Shown piece by piece: positions 12,085 to 24,603 of a stretch of 64,000 nucleotides of DNA. The notes beneath the pieces are model-generated. The model made no database searches, was not told the DNA's origin, and saw nothing but the letters and a program-made list of their open reading frames with translations. Source of the DNA: Hydractinia symbiolongicarpus. Taxonomy: Eukaryota; Cnidaria; Hydrozoa; Anthoathecata; Hydractiniidae. The first letter of the stretch is position 1. Each line of letters begins with the position of its first letter. Position numbers and translations under genes: made by a program. Where the stretch lies: positions 17,672,001-17,736,000 of the forward strand of contig NC_079883.1 of assembly GCF_029227915.1 (NCBI RefSeq), given 5' to 3'.

Positions 12085-13721
12085 ACGGACTTTATTAGGC
12101 CGCAAAAGGCCATATTACAGCCTTTAGGGGCCTGTACACGTGTTTGACGGTGTTGTAAAGCCGTGGCGATATGGAAAACAACTTGGGACGTCGTAGTCCT
12201 TTGAGAGTGGAAGGATAAGACCAATGATAACCGGCGCAGGCACGTGCAACCACGTGATATACGTGTAAGGCCTTTATTAGGGTACAAGAGGCTATATTAC
12301 AGCCCTTAGGGGCCTGTACCTGTAATTGACAGCGTTATAACGCCATGACACAGTGTTAAACAACTTGGGACGTCGTAGTCCATTGAGAGTGGAAGGATTA
12401 GACCAATAGTAACCTGCGCAGGCACGTGGAACAACGCAAATTGGGTGTACGGCCTTTATTAGGCTGCAAAAGGTCATGTTACAGCCTTTAGAGACCCGTA
12501 CACGTGGTTGACGGTGTTATAAAACTGTGGTGCAATTGCAAACAACTTGGCACGTCGTAGTCCATTTAGAGTACCTGGACTAGTCCGATCGTAACGTGCG
12601 CAGGCACGTAGATCTACGTGATTCATGTGTACGGCCTCTATTATGCAGCAAAAGGCCATGCCATAGCATTTAGAGGGCTGTACACGTGGCTGACTGTGTT
12701 ATAAAGCCGTGGCGCATTGGAAAACCAATTGGGACGTCGTAGTCCATTGAGAGTGGAAGGATTAGACCAATGGTAACCTGCGCAGGCACGTGAAACAACG
12801 TGATTTATGTATACGGACTTTAATAGGCCGCAAAAGGCCATATTACAGCCTTTAGGGGCCTGTACACGTGGTTGACGGTGTTGTAAAGCCGTGGCGATAT
12901 GGAAAACAACTTGGGACATCGTAGTCCATTGAGAGTGAAAGGATAAGACCAATGCTAACCTGTGCAGGCACGTGCAACCACGTGATATACGGGTAAGGCC
13001 TTTATTAGGCTGCAAGAGGCCATATTGCAGTCGTTAGACGCATGTTCTCGTAGTTAACAGTGTTATAACGCCATGGCGCAATGGAAAACGACTTGGGACG
13101 TCGTAGTCCATTGAGAGTGGAGGGATTAGACCAATGGTAACTTGCGCAGGCACGTGGAACAAGGTGATTTATGTATACGGACTTTATTAGGCCGCAAAAG
13201 GCCGTATTACAGTCTTTAGGGGCCTTTACACTTGGTTGACGGTGTTGTAAAGCCGTGGCGCTATGGAAACAACTTGGGACATCGTAGTCCATTGAGAGTG
13301 GAAGGATAAGACCAATGATAACCTGCGCAGGCATGTGCAACCACGTGATATACGTGTAAGGCCTTTATTAGGGTACATGAGGCTATATTACAGCCCTTAG
13401 GGGCCTGTACCAGTAATTGACGGCGTTATAACGCCATGGCGCAATGGAAAACGACTTGGGACGTCGTAGTCCATTGAGAGTGGAAGGATTAGACCAATGA
13501 TAACCTGCGCAGGCACGTGCAACCACGTGATATATGTGTAAGGCCTTTATTAGTGTACAAGAGGTTATATTACAGCCATTAGTGGCTTGTACGTGTGACT
13601 GACGCTGTTATAAAGCCATGGCGCAATGGAAAACAACTAGGGGCGTTGTAGTCCATTGAGAGCGGAAGGATAAGACCAATGGCAACCTGCGCAAGCACGT
13701 GGAACAACTTGATTTATGTAT
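12085..13721 (+). repeat. 1637-bp higher-order repeat, copy 2
   Basis: Direct tandem copy of the preceding unit. Differences noted include ATAAAACTGTGG (copy 1 ATAAAGCTGTGG) and GTTAACAGTG (copy 1 GTTAACGGTG). After its end the sequence goes into the GGGCGCAAAAAGCC monomer, which copy 1 lacks but the third copy at 16.8-18.5 kb also has. Confidence 0.85.
13514..13695 (+). repeat. Left-domain marker monomer 5
   Basis: Carries CTAGGGGCG at 13637, exactly 1637 bp after marker 4. The next monomer has GGGCGCAAAAAGCC and a TATATAAAA variant at 13807-13815. Confidence 0.85.
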
Positions 13722-16700
13722 ACGGACTTTATTAGGGCGCAAAAAGCCATATTACAGCATTTAGGGGCCTGTGCTCGCGGTTGACGGTCTTATAACGCCG
13801 TGGCGCTATATAAAACAACTTCGGACGTCATAGTCCATTGAGAGTGGAGGGATAAGACCAATGCTAACCTGCGCAGGCACGTGCAACCACGTGATATACG
13901 TGTAAGGCCTTTATTAGGCTGCAAAAGGTCATGTTACAGGCTTTAGATACCTGTACACGTGGTTGACGGTGTTATAAAGCTGTGGCGCAATTGCAAACAA
14001 CTTGGGACGTCGTAGTCCATTGAGAGTACATGGACTAGTCCGATCGTAACTTGCGCAGGCACGTGGATCTACGTGATTCATGTGTACGGCCTCTATTAGG
14101 CAGCGAAAGGCTATGCCATAGCCTTTAGAGGGCTGTACACGTTGATGACTGTGTAATAAAGCCGTGGCGCTATGGAAAACAACTTGGGACATCGTAGTCC
14201 ATTGAAAGTGGAAGGATAAGACCAATGGTAACCTGCGCAGGCACGTGGAACAACACGAATTGGGTGTACGGCCTTTATTAGGCTGCAAAAGGTCATATTA
14301 CAGCCTTTAGAGACCTGTACACGTGTTTGACGGTGTTGTAAAGCCGTGGCGCATTGGAAAACCACTTGGGACGTCGTAGTCCATTGAGAGTGGAAGGATA
14401 ACACCAATGCTAACCTGTGCAGGCACGTGCAACCACGTGATATATGTGTAAGGCCTTTATTAGGCTGCAAGAGGCGATGCTACAGTCGTTGGACGCTTGT
14501 ACTTGTAGTTAACGGTGTTATAACGCCATGGCGTAACGGAAAACGACTTGGGACGTCGTAGTCCATTGAGAGGGGAAGGATTAGACCAATAGTAACCTGC
14601 GCAGGCACGTGGAACAACGCGAATTGTGTGTACGGCCTCTATTAGGCAGCAAAAGGCCATGCCATAGCCTTTAGAGGGCTGTACACGTGGCTGACTGTGT
14701 TATAAAGCCGTGGCGCATTGGAAAACCACTTGGGACGTCGTAGTCCATTGAGAGTGGAAGGATTAGACCAATGGTAACCTGCGCAGGCACGTGGAACAAC
14801 GTGATTTATGTATACGGACTTTAATAGGCCGCAAAAGGCCATATTACAGCCTTTAGGGGCCTGTACACTTGGTTGACGGTGTTGTAAAGCCGTGGCTCTA
14901 TGGAAAACAACTTGGGACATCGTAGTCCATTGAGAGTACATGGACTAGTCCGATCGTAACTTGCGCAGGCACGTGGAACAAGGTGATTTATGTATACGGA
15001 CTTTATTAGGCCGCAAAAGGCCGTATTACAGTCTTTAGGGGCCTTTACACTTGGTTGACGGTGTTGTAAAGCCGTGGCGCTATGGAAACGACTTGGGACA
15101 TCGTAGTCCATTGAGAGTGGAAGGATAAGACCAATGATAACCTGCGCAGGCATGTGCAACCACGTGATATACGTGTAAGGCCTTTATTAGGGTACATGAG
15201 GCTATATTACAGCCCTTAGGGGCCTGTACCAGTAATTGACGGCGTTATAACGCCATGGCGCAATGGAAAACGACTTGGGACGTCGTAGTCCATTGAGAGT
15301 GGAAGGATTAGACCAATGATAACCTGCGCAGGCACGTGCAACCACGTGATATATGTGTAAGGCCTTTATTAGTGTACAAGAGGTTATATTACAGCCATTA
15401 GTGGCTTGTACGTGTGACTGACGCTGTTATAAAGCCATGGCGCAATGGAAAACAACTAGGGGCGTTGTAGTCCATTGAGAGCGGAAGGATAAGACCAATG
15501 GCAACCTGCGCAGGCACGTGGAACAACGTGATTTATGTATACGGACTTTATTAGGGCGCAAAAAGCCATATTACAGCATTTAGGGGCCTGTGCTCGCGGT
15601 TGACGGTCTTATAACGCCGTGGCGCTATATAAAACAACTTCGGACGTCATAGTCCATTGAGAGTGGAAGGATTAGACCAATGATAACCTGCGCAGGCACG
15701 TGCAACCACGTGATATACGTGTAAGGCCTTTATTAGGCTGCAAGAGGCCATACTACAGTCGTAAGACGCATGTACTTGTAGTTAACGGTGTTATAACGCC
15801 ATTGCGTAACGGAAAACGACTTGGGACGTCGTAGTCCATTGAGAGTGGAAGGATTAGACCAATGGTAACCTGCGCAGGCACGTGCAACAACGTGATTTAT
15901 GTATGCGGACTTTATTAGGCCGCAAAAGGCCATATTACAGCCTTTAGGGGCCTGTACACGTGTTTGATGGTGTTGTAAAGCCGTGGCGATATGGTAAACA
16001 ACTTGGGACGTCGTAGTCCATTGAGAGTGGATGGATTAGACCAATGGTAACCTGCGCAGGCACGTGGAACAACGCGAATTGGGTGTACGACCTTTATTAG
16101 GCTGCAAAAGGTCATGTTACAGGCTTTAGAGATCTGTACACGTGGTTGGCGGTGTTATAAAGCTGTGGCGCAATTGCAAACAACTTGGGACGTCGTAGTC
16201 TATTGAGAGTACATGGACTAGTCCGATCGTAACTTGCGCAGGCACGTGGATCTACGTGATTCATGTGTACGGCGTCTATTAGGCAGCAAAAGGCCATGTC
16301 ATAGCCTTTAGAGGGCTGTACACGTTGATGACTGTGTTATAAAGCCGTGGCGCATTGGAAAACCACTTGGGACGTCGTAGTCCATTGAGAGTGGAAAGAT
16401 TAGACCAACGGTAACCTGCGCAGGCACGTGGAACAACGTGATTTATGTATACGGACTTTAATAGGCCGCAAAAGGCCATATTACAGCCTTTAGGGGCCTG
16501 TACACGTGGTTGACGGTGTTGTAAAGCCGTGGCGCTATGGAAAACAACTTGGGACATCGTAGTCCATTGAGAGTGGAAGGATAAGACCAATGGTAACCTG
16601 CGCAGGCACGTGGAACGACGTAATATACGTGTAAGGACTTGAATAGGCTACAAGAGGCTATATTACAGACCTTAGGGGCCTGTACACGTGGCTGAAGCTG

Positions 16701-16814
16701 TTATAAAGCCATGGCGCAATGGAAAACCACTTGGGACGTCGTAGTCCATTGAGAGTGGAAGGAATAGACCATTGGTAACCTGCGCAGGCACGTGGAACAA
16801 CGTGATTTATGTAT
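13722..16814 (+). repeat. Mixed block holding a detached 8-mer fragment
   Basis: About 13.91-15.16 kb matches 19.19-20.43 kb at an offset of 5276 bp, so it is a detached copy of most of the 1455-bp 8-mer. About 15.17-15.67 kb matches 13.35-13.85 kb at an offset of 1819 bp. About 16.28-16.6 kb resembles the b/e units at 1.66-1.98 and 4.76-5.07 kb. No gene or unique sequence is present. Confidence 0.75.
15333..15514 (+). repeat. Left-domain marker monomer 6
   Basis: Carries CTAGGGGCG at 15456, 1819 bp after marker 5. It is followed by the same GGGCGCAAAAAGCC / TATATAAAA monomer (TATATAAAA at 15626-15634). Confidence 0.85.
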
Positions 16815-18451
16815 GTGGACTTTATTAGGCCGCAAAAGGCCATATTACAGCCTTTAGGGGCCTGTACACGTGTTTGACGGTGTTGTAAAGCCGTGGCGAT
16901 ATGGAAAACAACTTGGGACGTCGTAGTCCTTTGAGAGTGGAAGGATAAGACCAATGATAACCGGCGCAGGCACGTGCAACCACGTGATATACGTGTAAGG
17001 CCTTTATTAGGGTACAAGAGGCTATATTACAGCCCTTAGGGGCCTGTACCTGTAATTGACAGCGTTATAACGCCATGACACAGTGGTAAACAACTTGGGA
17101 CGTCGTAGTCCATTGAGAGTGGAAGGATTAGACCAATAGTAACCTGCGCAGGCACGTGGAACAACGCGAATTGGGTGTACGGCCTTTATTAGGCTGCAAA
17201 AGGTCATGTTACAGCCTTTAGAGACCCGTACACGTGGTTGACGGTGTTATAAAGCTGTGGTGCAATTGCAAACAACTTGGCACGTCGTAGTCCATTTAGA
17301 GTACCTGGACTAGTCCGATCGTAACGTGCGCAGGCACGTAGATCTACGTGATTCATGTGTACGGCCTCTATTATGCAGCAAAAGGCCATGCCATAGCCTT
17401 TAGAGGGCTGTACACGTAGCTGACTGTGTTATAAAGCCGTGGCGCATTGGAAAACCACTTGGGACGTCGTAGTCCATTGAGAGTGGAAGGATTAGACCAA
17501 TGGTAACCTGCGCAGGCACGTGGAACAACGTGATTTATGTATACGGACTTTAATAGGCCGCAAAAGGCCATATTACAGCCTTTAGGGGCCTGTACACGTG
17601 GTTGACGGTGTTGTAAAGCCGTGGCGATATGGAAAACAACTTGGGACATCGTAGTCCATTGAGAGTGAAAGGATAAGACCAATGCTAACCTGTGCAGGCA
17701 CGTGCAACCACGTGATATACGGGTAAGGTCTTTATTAGGCTGCAAGAGGCCATATTGCAGTCGTTAGACGCATGTTCTCGTAGTTAACGGTGTTATAACG
17801 CCATGGCGCAATGGAAAACAACTTGGGACGTCGTAGTGCATTGAGAGTGGAGGGATTAGACCAATGGTAACTTGCGCAGGCACGTGGAACAAGGTGATTT
17901 ATGTATACGGACTTTATTAGGCCGCAAAAGGCCGTATTACAGTCTTTAGGGGCCTTTACACTTGGTTGACGGTGTTGTAAAGCCGTGGCGCTATGGAAAC
18001 GACTTGGGACATCGTAGTCCATTGAGAGTGGAAGGATAAGACCAATGATAACCTGCGCAGGCATGTGCAACCACGTGATATACGTGTAAGGCCTTTATTA
18101 GGGTACATGAGGCTATATTACAGCCCTTAGGGGCCTGTACCAGTAATTGACGGCGTTATAACGCCATGGCGCAATGGAAAACGACTTGGGACGTCGTAGT
18201 CCATTGAGAGTGGAAGGATTAGACCAATGATAACCTGCGCAGGCACGTGCAACCACGTGATATATGTGTAAGGCCTTTATTAGTGTACAAGAGGTTATAT
18301 TACAGCCATTAGCGGCTTGTACGTGTGACTGACGCTGTTATAAAGCCATGGCGCAATGGAAAACAACTAGGGGCGTTGTAGTCCATTGAGAGCGGAAGGA
18401 TGAGACCAATGGCAACCTGCACAGGCACGTGGAACAACGTGATTTATGTAT
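16815..18451 (+). repeat. 1637-bp higher-order repeat, detached copy 3
   Basis: Matches copy 2 at an offset of 4730 bp (26 units minus 2 bp) and copy 1 at 6367 bp. The similarity to copy 2 continues past this unit to about 18640. Compared with copies 1 and 2 it has CCTTTAGAGGG and CCACTTGGGACG in the e-type unit and GGAAACGACTTGG in the b-type unit, so it is the most diverged of the three. Confidence 0.8.
18244..18425 (+). repeat. Left-domain marker monomer 7, last in the window
   Basis: Carries CTAGGGGCG at 18367. The next monomer carries TATATAAAA at 18537-18545. No later copy of this lineage was found up to 64 kb. Confidence 0.85.
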
Positions 18452-18971
18452 ACGGACTTTATTAGGGCGCAAAAAGCCATATTACAGCATTTAGGGGCCT
18501 GTGCTCGCGGTTGACGGTCTTATAACGCCGTGGCGCTATATAAAACAACTTCGGACGTCATAGTCCATTGAGAGTGGAGGGATAAGACCAATGCTAACCT
18601 GCGCAGGCACGTGCAACCACGTGATATACGTGTAAGGCCTTTATTAGGCTGCAAGAGGCCATACTACAGTCGTAAGACGCATGTACTTGTAGTTAACGGT
18701 GTTATAACGCCATGGCGTAACGGAAAACGACTTGGGACGTCGTAGTCCATTGAGAGTGGAAGGATTAGACCAATGGTAACCTGCGCAGGCACGTGCAACA
18801 ACGTGATTTATGTATGCGGACTTTATTAGGCCGCAAAAGGCCATATTACAGCCTTTAGGGGCCTGTACACGTGTTTGATGGTGTTGTAAAGCCGTGGCGA
18901 TATGGAAAACAACTTGGGACGTCGTAGTACTTTGCGAGGGGAAGGATAAGACCAATGATAACCGGCGCAGG

Positions 18972-20426
18972 CACGTGCAACCACGTGATATACGTGTAAG
19001 GCCTTTACTAGGGTACAAGAGGCTATATTACCGCCCTTAGGGGCCTGTACCTGTAACTGACGGCGTTATAACGCCATGACACAATGGTAAACAACTTGGG
19101 ACGTCGTAGTCCATTGAGAGTGGAAGGATTAGACCAATAGTAACCTGCGCAGGCACGTGGAACAACGCGAATTGTGTGTACGGCCTTTATTAGGCTGCAA
19201 AAGGTCATGTTACAGGCTTTAGATACCTGTAAACGTGGTTGACGGTGTTATAAAGCTGTGGCGCAATTGCAAACAACTTGGGACGTCGTAGTCCATTGAG
19301 AGTACATGGACTAGTCCGATCGTAACTTGCGCAGGCACGTGGATCTACGTGATTCATGTGTACGGCCTCTATTAGGCAGCGAAAGGCTATGCCATAGCCT
19401 TTAGAGGGCTGTACACGTTGATGACTGTGTAATAAAGCCGTGGCGCTATGGAAAACAACTTGGGACATCGTAGTCCATTGAGAGTGGAAGGATAAGACCA
19501 ATGGTAACCTGCGCAGGCACGTGGAACAACACGAATTGGGTGTACGGCCTTTATTAGGCTGCAAAAGGTCATATTACAGCCTTTAGAGACCTGTACACGT
19601 GTTTGACGGTGTTGTAAAGCCGTGGCGCATTGGAAAACCACTTGGGACGTCGTAGTCCATTGAAAGTGGAAGGATAACACCAATGCTAACCTGTGCAGGC
19701 ACGTGCAACCACGTGATATATGTGTAAGGCCTTTATTAGGCTGCAAGAGGCGATGCTACAGTCGTTGGACGCTTGTACTTGTAGTTAACGGTGTTATAAC
19801 GCCATGGCGTAACGGAAAACGACTTGGGACGTCGTAGTCCATTGAGAGGGGAAGGATTAGACCAATAGTAACCTGCGCAGGCACGTGGAACAACGCGAAT
19901 TGTGTGTACGGCCTCTATTAGGCAGCAAAAGGCCATGCCATAGCCTTTAGAGGGCTGTACACGTGGCTGACTGTGTTATAAAGCCGTGGCGCATTGGAAA
20001 ACCACTTGGGACGTCGTAGTCCATTGAGAGTGGAAGGATTAGACCAATGGTAACCTGCGCAGGCACGTGGAACAACGTGATTTATGTATACGGACTTTAA
20101 TAGGCCGCAAAAGGCCATATTACAGCCTTTAGGGGCCTGTACACTTGGTTGACGGTGTTGTAAAGCCGTGGCTCTATGGAAAACAACTTGGGACATCGTA
20201 GTCAATTGAGAGTACATGGACTAGTCCGATCGTAACTTGCGCAGGCACGTGGAACAAGGTGATTTATGTATACGGACTTTATTAGGCCGCAAAAGGCCGT
20301 ATTACAGTCTTTAGGGGCCTTTACACTTGGTTGACGGTGTTGTAAAGCCGTGGCGCTATGGAAACGACTTGGGACATCGTAGTCCATTGAGAGTGGAAGG
20401 ATAAGACCAATGATAACCTGCGCAGG
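18972..20426 (+). repeat. 1455-bp higher-order repeat (8 monomers), copy 1
   Basis: Eight units in the order c, d, e/b hybrid, d-like, a-like (GAGGCGATGCTACAG), d/e hybrid, b/d hybrid, b-like (GGCCGTATTACAGTC). Length is 8 x 182 minus 1. Diagnostic changes shared by all copies are CTAGGGTACAAGAGG with TTACCGCCC in the c unit, GCAGCGAAAGGCTATGCC with TGTGTAATAAAGCC in the e/b unit, and GCGAATTGTGTGTACGG in the d units. Three of the eight monomers are recombinants, so the unit formed after the hybrid monomers arose. Confidence 0.88.
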
Positions 20427-21881
20427 CATGTGCAACCACGTGATATACGTGTAAGGCTTTTACTAGGGTACAAGAGGCTATATTACCGCCCTTAGGGGCC
20501 TGTACCTGTAACTGACGGCGTTATAACGCCATGACACAATGGTAAACAACTTGGGACGTCGTAGTCCATTGAGAGTGGAAGGATTAGACCAATAGTAACC
20601 TGCGCAGGCACGTGGAACAACGCGAATTGTGTGTACGGCCTTTATTAGGCTGCAAAAGGTCATGTTACAGGCTTTAGATACGTGTACACGTGGTTGACGG
20701 TGTTATAAAGCTGTGGCGCAATTGCAAACAACTTGGGACGTCGTAGTCCATTGAGAGTACATGGACTAGTCCGATCGTAACTTGCGCAGGCACGTGGATC
20801 TACGTGATTCATGTGTACGGCCTCTATTAGGCAGCGAAAGGCTATGCCATAGCCTTTAGAGGGCTGTACACGTTGATGACTGTGTAATAAAGCCGTGGCG
20901 CTATGGAAAACAACTTGGGACATCGTAGTCCATTGAGAGTGGAAGGATAAGACCAATGGTAACCTGCGCAGGCACGTGGAACAACACGAATTGGGTGTAC
21001 GGCCTTTATTAGGCTGCAAAAGGTCATATTACAGCCTTTAGAGACCTGTACACGTGTTTGACGGTGTTGTAAAGCCGTGGCGCATTGGAAAACCACTTGG
21101 GACGTCGTAGTCCATTGAAAGTGGAAGGATAACACCAATGCTAACCTGTGCAGGCACGTGCAACCACGTGATATATGTGTAAGGCCTTTATTAGGCTGCA
21201 AGAGGCGATGCTACAGTCGTTGGACGCTTGTACTTGTAGTTAACGGTGTTATAACGCCATGGCGTAACGGAAAACGACTTGGGACGTCGTAGTCCATTGA
21301 GAGGGGAAGGATTAGACCAATAGTAACCTGCGCAGGCACGTGGAACAACGCGAATTGTGTGTACGGCCTCTATTAGGCAGCAAAAGGCCATGCCATAGCC
21401 TTTAGAGGGCTGTACACGTGGCTGACTGTGTTATAAAGCCGTGGCGCATTGGAAAACCACTTGGGACGTCGTAGTCCATTGAGAGTGGAAGGATTAGACC
21501 AATGGTAACCTGCGCAGGCACGTGGAACAACGTGATTTATGTATACGGACTTTAATAGGCCGCAAAAGGCCATATTACAGCCTTTAGGGGCCTGTACACT
21601 TGGTTGACGGTGTTGTAAAGCCGTGGCTCTATGGAAAACAACTTGGGACATCGTAGTCAATTGAGAGTACATGGACTAGTCCGATCGTAACTTGCGCAGG
21701 CACGTGGAACAAGGTGATTTATGTATACGGACTTTATTAGGCCGCAAAAGGCCGTATTACAGTCTTTAGGGGCCTTTACACTTGGTTGACGGTGTTGTAA
21801 AGCCGTGGCGCTATGGAAACGACTTGGGACATCGTAGTCCATTGAGAGTGGAAGGATAAGACCAATGATAACCTGCGCAGG
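20427..21881 (+). repeat. 1455-bp higher-order repeat, copy 2
   Basis: Near-identical to copy 1. It starts with CATGTGCAAC instead of CACGTGCAAC and has AAGGCTTTTACTAGGG, features shared with copy 3, so copies 2 and 3 are the closest pair. Confidence 0.88.
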
Positions 21882-23161
21882 CATGTGCAACCACGTGATA
21901 TACGTGTAAGGCTTTTACTAGGGTACAAGAGGCTATATTACCGCCCTTAGGGGCCTGTACCTGTAACTGACGGCGTTATAACGCCATGACACAATGGTAA
22001 ACAACTTGGGACGTCGTAGTCCATTGAGAGTGGAAGGATTAGACCAATAGTAACCTGCGCAGGCACGTGGAACAACGCGAATTGTGTGTACGGCCTTTAT
22101 TAGGCTGCAAAAGGTCATGTTACAGGCTTTAGATACGTGTACACGTGGTTGACGGTGTTATAAAGCTGTGGCGCAATTGCAAACAACTTGGGACGTCGTA
22201 GTCCATTGAGAGTACATGGACTAGTCCGATCGTAACTTGCGCAGGCACGTGGATCTACGTGATTCATGTGTACGGCCTCTATTAGGCAGCGAAAGGCTAT
22301 GCCATAGCCTTTAGAGGGCTGTACACGTTGATGACTGTGTAATAAAGCCGTGGCGCTATGGAAAACAACTTGGGACATCGTAGTCCATTGAGAGTGGAAG
22401 GATAAGACCAATGGTAACCTGCGCAGGCACGTGGAACAACACGAATTGGGTGTACGGCCTTTATTAGGCTGCAAAAGGTCATATTACAGCCTTTAGAGAC
22501 CTGTACACGTGTTTGACGGTGTTGTAAAGCCGTGGCGCACTGGAAAACCACTTGGGACGTCGTAGTCCATTGAGAGTGGAAGGATAACACCAATGCTAAC
22601 CTGTGCAGGCACGTGCAACCACGTGATATATGTGTAAGACCTTTATTAGGCTGCAAGAGGCGATGCTACAGTCGTTGGACGCTTGTACTTGTAGTTAACG
22701 GTGTTATAACGCCATGGCGTAACGGAAAACGACTTGGGACGTCGTAGTCCATTGAGAGGGGAAGGATTAGACCAATAGTAACCTGCACAGGCACGTGGAA
22801 CAACGCGAATTGTGTGTACGGCCTCTATTAGGCAGCAAAAGGCCATGCCATAGCCTTTAGAGGGCTGTACACGTGGCTGACTGTGTTATAAAGCCGTGGC
22901 GCATTGGAAAACCACTTGGGACGTCGTAGTCCATTGAGAGTGGAAGGATTAGACCAATGGTAACCTGCGCAGGCACGTGGAACAACGTGATTTATGTATA
23001 CGGACTTTAATAGGCCGCAAAAGGCCATATTACAGACTTTAGGGGCCTGTACACTTGGTTGACGGTGTTGTAAAGCCGTGGCTCTATGGCAAACAACTTG
23101 GGACATCGTAGTCCATTGAGAGTACATGGACTAGTCCGATCGTAACTTGCGCAGGCACGTG
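21882..23161 (+). repeat. 1455-bp higher-order repeat, truncated copy 3
   Basis: Follows copies 1 and 2 through seven monomers and then departs. Where the eighth unit should start CACGTGGAACAAGGTG, it reads CACGTGGATCTACGTTATTC (e type). Private changes include GGCGCACTGGAAAACC and CAGACTTTAGGGG, the latter shared with the next dimer. Confidence 0.83.
22793..23156 (+). repeat. Two-monomer duplication, copy 1
   Basis: Dimer of an e-like and a b-like unit, repeated 364 bp later. Both copies carry the local variant ATTACAGACTTTAGGGG and the GGCTCTATGG variant. It overlaps the last two monomers of the truncated 8-mer, so this duplication may be what ended the regular 8-mer tract. Confidence 0.7.
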
Positions 23162-23520
23162 GATCTACGTTATTCATGTGTACGGCCTCTATTATGCAGC
23201 AAAAGGCCATGCCATAGCCTTTAGAGGGCTGTACACGTGGCTGACTGTGTTATAAAGCCGTGGCGCATTGGAAAACCACTTGGGACGTCGTAGTCCATTG
23301 AGAGTGGAAGGATTAGACCAATGGTAACCTGCGCAGGCACGTGGAACAACGTGATTTATGTATACGGACTTTAATAGGCCGCAAAAGGCCATATTACAGA
23401 CTTTAGGGGCCTGTACACTTGGTTGACGGTGTTGTAAAGCCGTGGCTCTATGGAAAACAACTTGGGACATCGTAGTCCATTGAAAGTGGAGGGATACGAC
23501 CAGTGCTAACCTGCACAGGC
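23157..23520 (+). repeat. Two-monomer duplication, copy 2
   Basis: Second copy of the dimer. Its left edge is e type (CACGTGGATCTACGTTATTC) rather than the d/e hybrid of copy 1, and its right end has GAAAGTGGAGGGATACGACC instead of the d-type ACTAGTCC end. Confidence 0.7.
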
Positions 23521-24247
23521 ACGTGCAACCACGTGATATACGTGTAAGGCCTTTATTAGGCTGCAAGAGGCCTTATTACAGTCGTTAGACGCATGTACTT
23601 GTTGTTAAGAGTGTTATAACGCCATGGTGCAATGGAAAACGACTTGTGACGTCGTAGTCCATTGAGAGTGGAAGGTTTAGACCAATAGTAACCTGCGCAG
23701 GCACGTGGAACAACGCGAATTGGGTGTACGGCCTTTATTAGGCTGCAAAAGGTCATGTTACAGGCTTTAGATACCTGTACACGTGGTTGACGGTGTTATA
23801 AAGCTGTGGCGCAATTGTAAACAACTTGGGACGTCGTAGTCCATTGAGAGTACATGGACTAGTCCGATCGTAACTTGCGCCGGCACGTGGATCTACGTGA
23901 TTCATGTGTACGGCCTCTATTAGGCAGCAAAAGGCTATGCCATAGCCTTTAGAGGGCTGTACACGTTGATGACTGTGTAATAAAGCCGTGGCACTATGGA
24001 AAACAACTTGGGACATCGTAGTCCATTGAGAGTGGAAGGATAAGACCAATGGTAACCTGCGCAGGCTCGTGGAACAACACGAATTGGGTTTACGGCGTTT
24101 ATTAGGCTGCAAAAGGTCATACTACAGCCTTTAGAGACCTGTACACGTGTTTGACGGTGTTGTAAAGCCGTGGCGCATTGGAAAACCACTTGGAACGTCG
24201 TAGTCCATTGAGAGTGGAAGGATAACACCAATGCTAACCTGTGCAGG
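23521..24247 (+). repeat. Transition between left and right domains
   Basis: Four ordinary monomers (a with AAGAGTGTTATAACGCC, d, e/b hybrid, d-like) that still resemble the 8-mer components. They end just before the first 174-bp monomer. The right-domain repeat can be aligned from about 24178 (ACCACTTGGAACGTCG, matched at about 27625). Confidence 0.7.
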
Positions 24248-24421
24248 CACTAGCAACCACGTGATATACGTGTAAGGCCTTTATTAGGCTGCAAGAGGCA
24301 CCCTTTAGGGGCCTGTACACGTGGTTGACGGCGCTGTGAAGCCGTAGCCCTATGGAAAACAACTTGGGACGTCGTAGTCGATTGAGCGTGGAAGGATAAG
24401 ACCAATGATAACCTGCGCAGG
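24248..24421 (+). repeat. 174-bp monomer (8-bp deletion), C subtype, first copy
   Basis: The normal GAGGCCATATTACAGCCTTTA is shortened to GAGGCACCCTTTA, an 8-bp loss with one base change. The right half has GACGGCGCTGTGAAGCCG, GGCCCTATGG and GTCGATTGAGCGTGG, and the next unit starts with AACGTGCAAC. The first CACGTG is mutated to CACTAG here and in the copy at 27695. A length of 174 is divisible by three, unlike 182. Confidence 0.9.
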
Positions 24422-24603
24422 AACGTGCAACCACGTGATATACGTGTAAGGCCTTTATTAGGGAGCAAGAGGCTATATTACAGCCCTTAGGGAACTTTGC
24501 GCGTGGCTGACGCTGTTATAAAGCCATGGCGCATTTGCAAACAACTTGGGACGTCGTAGTCCATTGAGAGTACATGGACTAGTCCGATCGTAACTTGGGC
24601 AGG

